Source: an uncultured Eubacterium sp.
Lineage (GTDB): Bacteria; Bacillota; Clostridia; Oscillospirales; CAG-272
NCBI GenBank assembly: GCA_900544285.1
Contig: UQUT01000028.1
Location: forward strand, 1 to 6,485
Direction: 5' to 3'
DNA: 6,485 bases
Below, in pieces: positions 1-4,458 of the stretch (position 1 is its first letter; each line of letters opens with the position of its first letter). A program made the translations under genes and the position numbers. Below the pieces are notes generated by a model. It was not told where the DNA came from. It searched no databases and saw only the letters and a program-made list of their open reading frames with translations.

Positions 1-10
1 CCTCAAATTG

Positions 11-57
11 CTTTCTTTCGTACTTTCTTTTCAAAAAAGAAAGTACATAAAGGAAAG
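11..57. repeat. Inverted repeat with perfect 12-bp arms at the left edge
   Basis: The arms GTACTTTCTTTT (20-31) and AAAAGAAAGTAC (35-46) are exact reverse complements around a 3-nt CAA loop. The symmetry continues imperfectly outward: CTTTCTTTC at 11-19 faces ATAAAGGAAAG at 47-57. The stem is AT-rich, and neither side has the GC stem plus T-run of a classical Rho-independent terminator. It could be the end of a dispersed intergenic repeat or a weak processing hairpin for a gene left of the window. The repeat itself is directly seen; its role is unknown. Confidence 0.7.
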
Positions 58-163
58 GCGTTTGCAGAGAATTCCCGTCTTGATGATATCTGTTCTTCTT
101 GCAAATCGTCGGCGACGCCCACAAACGCAAATATCCGTGCACTCTTCATTTTTCCGTCATCTA
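58..163. other. Non-genic stretch, possibly part of a dispersed repeat
   Basis: This is the rest of the leader between the inverted repeat and the regulator promoter. One plus-strand frame is open from base 1 to a TGA at 184-186, and a minus-strand frame is open from 212 to 3. Neither has a credible ribosome binding site with a start codon, nor a protein pattern of a known family. The minus frame would also start inside the regulator's ribosome binding region. I read it as intergenic DNA. Openness on both strands is sometimes seen in repeat elements, but whether it recurs elsewhere cannot be judged here. Confidence 0.35.
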
Positions 164-192
164 TTGATTTTGCCATCGGTTTGTGATAGAAT
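164..192 (+). promoter_or_regulatory. Extended -10 promoter of the XRE regulator gene
   Basis: The -35 hexamer TTGATT (164-169) and the -10 hexamer TAGAAT (187-192) are separated by exactly 17 bp. A TG dinucleotide at 184-185 gives an extended -10 element. Transcription would start near 199, leaving a very short leader in which the ribosome binding site GGAGGGG (200-206) lies almost at the 5' end. This also argues against translation from the GTG at 183. Confidence 0.65.
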
Positions 193-215
193 TGTCTGCG
201 GAGGGGATACATAAA

Positions 216-803
216 ATGGAACTTGAAAAAATTGTTGCAACGAATATCACAGAGCTTCGCAAAAGCAAGCAGTGGACACAGCTTGAGCTTGCCGAAAAAC
301 TGAATTATTCCGATAAATCAATATCAAAATGGGAGCGCGGCGACGGCATGCCCGACCTTAAAACCCTCTGTAAAATGGCAGAGCTTTTCTCCGTTTCGAT
401 TGACTTTTTCGTCACGGAGGATGCCGCCGAACAAATCAAAAAATACAATGCCCCGAAAGAAGAAAAGGGCTACCGACTCGTCATTTCCCTTCTCATGATT
501 GCGGGAATCTGGACAGCGGCAACCGCGTTTTTCATATATTTAATGATGTATAAAAATATAAACGCATGGACGCTTTTCATCTGGGCAATACCGCTTTCCG
601 CGGCTATAATATACCGTTTCAGCATGAAATGGGGCAACAAATGGGTCGGGCTTTTCTGCTCATCTCTGTTTTGCTGGTCGCTCCTTGCGGCGTTCTATCT
701 GCAATTTTTAAGCTATAACTTCTGGCTGCTTTTTGTTGTCGGCGCACCGATACAGGCGGCGATTGTCCTCTGGTGGATAGTTGTTGTCAGATACAAAAAG
801 TAA
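216..803 (+). CDS. XRE-family HTH regulator with a four-helix membrane domain
   Basis: The predicted protein has 195 residues. Residues about 9-65 form an XRE/Cro-type helix-turn-helix: TQLELAEKLN (21-30) is the second helix region, and YSDKSISKWERG (31-42) is the recognition part ending in the typical WERG. A charged linker (about 66-86) follows, then four hydrophobic segments at about 88-111, 116-134, 142-163 and 167-191, and a basic VRYKK tail. The protein is therefore probably a membrane-anchored DNA-binding repressor whose membrane part senses a signal or partner; no ligand is recognisable. I chose the ATG at 216 because GGAGGGG (200-206) lies 9 nt upstream. The in-frame GTG at 183 lies inside the promoter. 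The gene is monocistronic and ends at the terminator shared with the converging permease gene. Autoregulation is common in this family, but no clear operator is visible. The HTH call is firm; the regulon is unknown. Confidence 0.9.
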   Translation: MELEKIVATNITELRKSKQWTQLELAEKLNYSDKSISKWERGDGMPDLKTLCKMAELFSVSIDFFVTEDAAEQIKKYNAPKEEKGYRLVISLLMIAGIWTAATAFFIYLMMYKNINAWTLFIWAIPLSAAIIYRFSMKWGNKWVGLFCSSLFCWSLLAAFYLQFLSYNFWLLFVVGAPIQAAIVLWWIVVVRYKK

Positions 804-870
804 GCTCCCGGAGCGAAAAGAAAATAATATCCGCACTTTACATGAGCCTGATTTCACACCGCAATAATAT

Positions 871-900
871 AAAAACTCCCCGCTTCGGCGGGGAGTTTTT
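871..900. terminator. Bidirectional Rho-independent terminator
   Basis: A perfect 13-bp stem, AAAAACTCCCCGC (871-883) against GCGGGGAGTTTTT (888-900), closes a stable TTCG tetraloop. Flanking A and T runs give a U-tract on either strand. It lies 67 bp after the regulator stop (+) and 12 bp beyond the permease stop (-), so it serves both converging transcripts. Confidence 0.93.
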
Positions 901-912
901 GCCGTAAAATGT

Positions 913-2223
913 TTATATGATAAGAGAAATGACCGCAAGTGCGGCAAGAATTGTGGGGATTGCCGTCACGGCACCGTAACGCATGAATTTTCCGAACGAG
1001 AACGAAACGTCGTATCTTTTGAGAAGCGACATCCACATAATTCCCGCAAGCGCACCGACAGGCGTTATAAACGCGCCGATATTCGAGCCGACTATCGCGC
1101 CGAAGGCGGCAGGCGTTGCAATTGACTCCGGAAGCGTGCCGAGAACAGGCACATAAAGCACGCTCATCGGAATATTGTTTATCATGTTCGCCGCGAGGGC
1201 AGAGGAAAGTCCGTAAGAGAAGACGACGTTTTTCTCGCCGAGAAGCTTTCCGAGCAACGCCGTTGCTCCGCTGTCATCAAGAGCTGACACAATGACAAAC
1301 ATCGAAAGCACAAACGGAATAAGCTGCCACGGCGCGCGGCGCAGACAACCGCCGAGCTCTGTCGGCTTATGCTTCTGAACGGCGGACGCAATCAGCACAA
1401 GGATGAAGAGAAGCACCGCCGACGAGAAGGAAACAATCCACATTTCAATATCGAAATAAGACCCGACAGCCATTATAAGTGTGCATACGGAAAGAAGCAC
1501 AAGTCCGATTATAAGCAGTGGCTTATTTTTGATTTTCGCCTCTTCCCCTTCGTCGGGGCTGACTTCTATCGGTTTCGAAAGGCTCTTGCCGAAGCAAAGC
1601 CAGAGAATTCCGAGGGCGACCAATCCCGCCGCTATCGTCGGCAATATCATAACTTTAAGATACGAAACAAAATCTATTCCCATCGCAGATGAGATATAAA
1701 TGTTCGTCGGATTTCCGATTATCAGCGCCATGCTCCACGTATTTGCGGCGATGAACTCCGCAAAAAGGTATGGCACGGGGTCGATTTTCGCGCTCTTTGC
1801 AAAATAGCATATGAAGGGCGTGAATGTGAGAATGATGATATCGTTTGACGTAAACACCGTCAGAACGGAAACGGTTATGTAGAGATAGAAGAAGAGTCTC
1901 TTACGGCTTCTGCCCGCTTTTTTCAGCGCAAACGCGGCAATATAGCCGAAAAATCCGACCTCATCAAGGAAAACGGAAAGCACCGTCATTGAGATAAAAA
2001 GCGTCAGGATTTTAAGAGGATTTACAGCGTTGTCCGCCGTGAAAGCCGAAAGTATCTCCTTCGGCTTTGCGCAACCGGCAATAAGCATTGCACAAGCGCC
2101 CGCAAGGGCAACGACGCAGTAAGTATCGAGCTTCAGCTTGCCGATTTTTATCTGCGGCAGAAGAAGTATCGAAAGTATCATAAGGACACACGTTACGGCG
2201 CAAATTACAATGGATGTTATCAT
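913..2223 (-). CDS. ArsB/ion-transporter-superfamily membrane permease
   Basis: This is an integral membrane protein of 436 residues, the usual length for ArsB/CitM-type carriers, with about 10-12 hydrophobic segments and a short acidic-basic cytoplasmic loop at about 215-235. The superfamily signatures come in order as two inverted-repeat halves. In the first half, SNDIIILTFTP (126-136) and GNPTNIYIS (170-178) form the hairpin and substrate region. In the second, NMINNIPMS (346-354) and SNIGAFITPVGALAGIMW (380-397) correspond to them. The last motif closely resembles the GSNLGP-TPIGSLA-LW motif of arsenite carriers. Such proteins export arsenite/antimonite or move organic anions or Na+. No arsR, arsA or arsC is next to it, so arsenite specificity is not shown. 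The start ATG (2221-2223) is preceded by GGGAGAG (2231-2237) at 7 nt. It is the last gene of the tdk-PHP-permease operon, 27 nt after the phosphatase stop. Confidence 0.88.
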   Translation of the reverse strand: MITSIVICAVTCVLMILSILLLPQIKIGKLKLDTYCVVALAGACAMLIAGCAKPKEILSAFTADNAVNPLKILTLFISMTVLSVFLDEVGFFGYIAAFALKKAGRSRKRLFFYLYITVSVLTVFTSNDIIILTFTPFICYFAKSAKIDPVPYLFAEFIAANTWSMALIIGNPTNIYISSAMGIDFVSYLKVMILPTIAAGLVALGILWLCFGKSLSKPIEVSPDEGEEAKIKNKPLLIIGLVLLSVCTLIMAVGSYFDIEMWIVSFSSAVLLFILVLIASAVQKHKPTELGGCLRRAPWQLIPFVLSMFVIVSALDDSGATALLGKLLGEKNVVFSYGLSSALAANMINNIPMSVLYVPVLGTLPESIATPAAFGAIVGSNIGAFITPVGALAGIMWMSLLKRYDVSFSFGKFMRYGAVTAIPTILAALAVISLII

Positions 2224-2250
2224 ATTCTGTCTCTCCCAAAGTCAAAATCT

Positions 2251-3060
2251 TTATTTTCTGATTGTTAATTTTATCTGTTCCGTTCTTTCAAGCCCCATGG
2301 GGTCTGTGTATTCTTTTACGGCAAAATCAAATTCTTTTCTGTATTCAAGCTCTGTCGGCGAATGAGCGTCACAACCGAAGATGACCTTATTCCCGATCTC
2401 CGCCGCAACGCGGAAGAAGTCCTTTCTCGGATAATGACGGCTTGCCCTTATCCCGAGGAAATTTATTTCAAGCGGTATGCCGAGAGCTTTTGCCGTTTCG
2501 CAAAGCCTTCCCATATGCTTTTCATAAATCTTTTCGTCACCGCGGAACTGAAAAATATCCGGATGTGCGATATACGCGTATTTACCGCTCGAAAGTCCTT
2601 CCGTCACCTGACTTACGTAGCTTTCAAGATCTTTTTCCTCCGTATAAATATTGCAACTGTTTGTCCCGTCATATTCGTTTCCGAGATAATGCTGACCCAT
2701 TATCATATAGTCGATAGGGTATCCGGATAAAAAGTCGCAGAGCTTGCCGAAATGCTTCGGATAATATTCCGCCTCGACGCCGATATAGATATCAATATCG
2801 TTTTTATATTCCTCCCGAAGGGAAAGAAGCGATTTTATATACCCTTCAAACTCCTCCGGACGCATGCGGAAATGGGAATAATAATCGCCGTCAAAGAAAT
2901 ACGGGCTGTGATCCGAAAATCCGAGAGTTTTTATTCCCAATGCTATCGCCGACTCAACATATTCCCTGTCCTCGCCGACGGCGTGATGACAACGCGATGT
3001 GTGCGTGTGAAAATTCGCCAGAAGGCAGTCATGCGCGGGAGCTTCGTTTCCGACTATCAT
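2251..3060 (-). CDS. PHP-domain phosphatase, histidinol-phosphatase (HisK/HisJ) type
   Basis: This is a cytoplasmic enzyme of 269 residues, the normal length of PHP-type histidinol phosphatases (histidinol phosphate to histidinol, the penultimate stage of histidine synthesis). The metal-binding motifs of the PHP barrel are all visible in order: FHTHTS with H18 and H20; SDHSP with D50 and H51; GVEAEYY with E96; GQHYLG with H124; YIAHPD with H166; and GCDAHSP with D231 and H233. The catalytic set therefore looks complete. The start ATG overlaps the tdk stop as ATGA (3057-3060), and a purine-rich AGAGGCAGGA lies just upstream inside tdk, so translation is probably coupled. No other his gene is nearby. 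It may therefore be a general phosphomonoesterase, perhaps acting on a nucleotide- or sugar-phosphate, rather than the biosynthetic HisK. The family assignment is firm and the substrate is inference. Confidence 0.88.
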   Translation of the reverse strand: MIVGNEAPAHDCLLANFHTHTSRCHHAVGEDREYVESAIALGIKTLGFSDHSPYFFDGDYYSHFRMRPEEFEGYIKSLLSLREEYKNDIDIYIGVEAEYYPKHFGKLCDFLSGYPIDYMIMGQHYLGNEYDGTNSCNIYTEEKDLESYVSQVTEGLSSGKYAYIAHPDIFQFRGDEKIYEKHMGRLCETAKALGIPLEINFLGIRASRHYPRKDFFRVAAEIGNKVIFGCDAHSPTELEYRKEFDFAVKEYTDPMGLERTEQIKLTIRK

Positions 3061-3656
3061 TTTCCTGCCTCTGTTCTTTGTATTTTCTGTTTATCAATCG
3101 CTTTTTTCCAGCAACGGTGACACATTGCAACGTAGCTGTCGTTGCCGCCGAGGAAGACCTGCTCGCCCTCTGTCAGAACGTTCCCCTCGCCGTCAATTCT
3201 GGCGTTGACGATCGCCTTTGAACCGCAACGGCAGATTGTTTTTATCTCCGTTATCGAATCGGCAACCTCAAAAAGCCTTCTGCTGCCGGGGAAAAGACGG
3301 GTCATAAAGTCCGTCCGGAGCCCAAAGCAGAGCACAGGCAGATTTTTATCGTTTACGAGATTGCGCAGCTGGTCTATCTGCTCCGGCGTGAAAAACTGGC
3401 ACTCGTCCGCAATGATGACGTGGCAATCTGAATGATTTTTATATTCCTTCTCGATATTCATCTCCGGCGGGACGACCTGCGCCTCCGCGGAAAGACCGAT
3501 GCGCGAACGGACTGTGCACTCGCCGTCGCGACTGTCTGTCGATGGTTTTATAAGCCAGACCTTCATTCCGCGCTCCTCATAATTGAATTTTGTTATAAGG
3601 GCGTTTGCGGTTTTGGAGCTGCCCATCGCCCCATATTTGAAATACAACTTTGCCAT
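3057..3656 (-). CDS. tdk: Thymidine kinase (type II, TK1-like)
   Basis: The enzyme phosphorylates thymidine (and deoxyuridine) with ATP to dTMP in the cytoplasmic pyrimidine salvage pathway. The product has 199 residues, typical of bacterial TK1-like enzymes. The P-loop GAMGSSKT (9-16), the Walker B/catalytic segment ADECQFF (83-89, with E85 as expected catalytic base), FGLRTDF (111-117), and the thymidine-binding lasso with GGNDSYVAMC (170-179) are all present. A structural zinc site is formed by C142, C144, C179 and C182. I prefer the ATG at 3654-3656 to the in-frame ATG at 3680, because AGGGGA lies 7 nt upstream and the protein then begins MAKLYF directly before the P-loop strand. The ATG at 3680 would also fall within a few bases of the predicted transcript start. 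It is the first gene of a three-gene operon and overlaps the PHP gene by 4 bp. Confidence 0.95.
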   Translation of the reverse strand: MAKLYFKYGAMGSSKTANALITKFNYEERGMKVWLIKPSTDSRDGECTVRSRIGLSAEAQVVPPEMNIEKEYKNHSDCHVIIADECQFFTPEQIDQLRNLVNDKNLPVLCFGLRTDFMTRLFPGSRRLFEVADSITEIKTICRCGSKAIVNARIDGEGNVLTEGEQVFLGGNDSYVAMCHRCWKKAIDKQKIQRTEAGK

Positions 3657-3693
3657 TATTCTTCCCCTGCGATTTTTCATATTTACATATCAA

Positions 3694-3722
3694 ATTGTAC
3701 AATATTCGGCGGATAATGTCAA
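3694..3722 (-). promoter_or_regulatory. Promoter of the tdk operon
   Basis: Read on the minus strand, TTGACA (plus coordinates 3717-3722) and TACAAT (3694-3699) are separated by 17 bp, one mismatch in total from the sigma-70/sigma-A consensus. The predicted start is near 3687, giving a leader of about 30 nt before the tdk ATG at 3656. The -10 element is part of a 10-bp palindrome ATTGTACAAT (3694-3703), which could be coincidental or a small operator. Confidence 0.8.
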
Positions 3723-3759
3723 TGCGATTTGCAAATTGAAAATATTTATTTTTTATTTC

Positions 3760-3788
3760 TTGACATTTTTCGCCCCACGATATATACT
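3760..3788 (+). promoter_or_regulatory. Promoter of bioY
   Basis: The perfect -35 hexamer TTGACA (3760-3765), a 17-bp spacer and TATACT (3783-3788) match the housekeeping sigma consensus in 11 of 12 bases. The start is expected near 3795, about 24 nt before the TTG start codon, which is too short a leader for a riboswitch. It stands back to back with the tdk promoter, with 37 bp between the two -35 elements. I find no GTTAAC-type BirA operator overlapping it. Confidence 0.85.
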
Positions 3789-3805
3789 CTTATCCGTAAG
3801 AAAAA

Positions 3806-3821
3806 AGGCGGTGATTTTTTG
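3806..3821 (+). promoter_or_regulatory. Strong ribosome binding site fixing the TTG start of bioY
   Basis: AGGCGGTGA (3806-3814) matches the anti-Shine-Dalgarno complement AGGAGGTGA in 8 of 9 positions. Its AGGNGG core ends 7 nt before the TTG at 3819-3821. No ATG or GTG is available in frame at this spacing, so the TTG is the best supported start. Confidence 0.85.
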
Positions 3822-4364
3822 GCAAGGATAAAACCCGGAATAAGAGTGTGTATAAATGTAGGCATTGCGGCGGCACTCATGGCTGTCTGCTCATGGATAA
3901 GCGTCCCGCTGATAGTTCCATTCACAATGCAGACGTTTGCCGTATTTACGATTGTCGGTCTGCTGGGAATATGGCAGGGAACGTGCGCTGTTTGCGTTTA
4001 TGTTGCACTCGGCGCGATAGGGGTTCCCGTTTTTTCCGGCTTTCGCGGCGGCATTGCCGCATTGACCGGCGCAACAGGCGGATATATCATCGGATTTATA
4101 GCGCTTGCGCTCGTAATGGGTGCTGTCATAAAAATAAAGCCGGAAAGCCGGCTCTGGGCGTTCATCGGCATGGCGCTCGGACTTTTCGCATGTTACGCCT
4201 TTGGCAGTGCCTGGTTTTATTTTGTTTATGCCGGAAAGGGAGAGGCAAGGAGCCTTTGGAGCATACTTTTGTCCTGCGTTTTCCCTTATCTCCTTCCGGA
4301 CGCCGCAAAAGCCGTGCTTTCGGATATGATTGTCAGACGGTGCAAAAAGTATATAAACAAATAA
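3819..4364 (+). CDS. bioY: BioY, substrate-binding S component of a biotin ECF transporter
   Basis: BioY is a membrane protein that captures biotin and works with the energizing module (EcfA/EcfA'/EcfT or BioMN). The 181-residue product is of family length with about six hydrophobic helices. It carries the family's characteristic N-terminal VPFTMQTFAV (33-42), the central LGAIGVPVFSGFRGG (64-78), TGATGGYIIGF (83-93), and a C-terminal FPYLLPDAAKAVLS (155-168). Translation begins at TTG (3819) after an almost complete Shine-Dalgarno sequence. Reading further upstream in the same frame would run through the promoter, and the first ATG (residue 21) would delete part of the first helix. No ATPase or T-component gene, nor biotin synthesis genes, are adjacent, so it most likely uses a shared ECF module encoded elsewhere. 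It is monocistronic, ending in a terminator that begins at the stop codon. Confidence 0.95.
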   Translation: MARIKPGIRVCINVGIAAALMAVCSWISVPLIVPFTMQTFAVFTIVGLLGIWQGTCAVCVYVALGAIGVPVFSGFRGGIAALTGATGGYIIGFIALALVMGAVIKIKPESRLWAFIGMALGLFACYAFGSAWFYFVYAGKGEARSLWSILLSCVFPYLLPDAAKAVLSDMIVRRCKKYINK

Positions 4365-4394
4365 AAAAGCTCCCTTGCGAAAGGGAGCTTTTTT
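4363..4394. terminator. Bidirectional Rho-independent terminator after bioY
   Basis: Fourteen-base arms, AAAAAAGCTCCCTT (4363-4376) and AAGGGAGCTTTTTT (4381-4394), pair perfectly around a GCGA tetraloop. The stem has a poly-U tail in both directions and begins inside the bioY stop codon. It also lies 64 bp downstream of the stop of the minus-strand surface-protein gene and can end that transcript. Confidence 0.93.
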
Positions 4395-4399
4395 ATTCC

Positions 4400-4428
4400 C
4401 GCCGCCCATATCGGGAGGCGTTGTTTTT
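4400..4428 (+). terminator. Possible second, weaker terminator hairpin
   Basis: CGCCGCCC (4400-4407) pairs with GGGAGGCG (4413-4420) with one G-A mismatch around a 5-nt loop, followed on the plus strand by TTGTTTTT. It may act as a tandem back-up terminator for bioY. On the minus strand no T-run follows. It lies only 5 bp past the strong terminator, so its contribution is uncertain. Confidence 0.4.
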
Positions 4429-4458
4429 CAGATAACTTTAAGCCGCTGTGACAAAAAC

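Noticed and set aside
3..212. Minus-strand 69-residue frame at the left edge
   Set aside because: It would start inside the regulator's ribosome binding region, has no ribosome binding site of its own, and spans the inverted repeat; it is not a convincing gene.
183..215. GTG at 183 as start of the XRE regulator
   Set aside because: It overlaps the predicted -10 element and has no ribosome binding site, while GGAGGGG precedes the ATG at 216.
804..814. GCTC-CCG-GAGC mini hairpin after the regulator stop
   Set aside because: It has only 4-bp arms and no T-run; the strong terminator at 871-900 explains termination.
2362..3120. Plus-strand open frames of about 120 residues opposite the PHP gene
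   Set aside because: They lie antisense to a gene with intact catalytic motifs, have no family resemblance, and look like codon-bias shadows.
3657..3680. ATG at 3680 as the tdk start
   Set aside because: It is almost at the predicted transcript start and lacks a ribosome binding site; AGGGGA fits the ATG at 3656, and the family starts just before the P-loop strand.
3729..3818. Upstream start for bioY at 3729
   Set aside because: This would place the bioY promoter (3760-3788) inside the coding region and add a non-homologous N-terminus.
3789..3818. Riboswitch in the bioY leader
   Set aside because: The predicted leader is only about 24 nt and contains no structure beyond the ribosome binding site.
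3848..4435. Overlapping long frames on both strands over bioY
   Set aside because: They have arginine- and cysteine-rich low-credibility sequences, run through the terminator, and conflict with the clear BioY protein.
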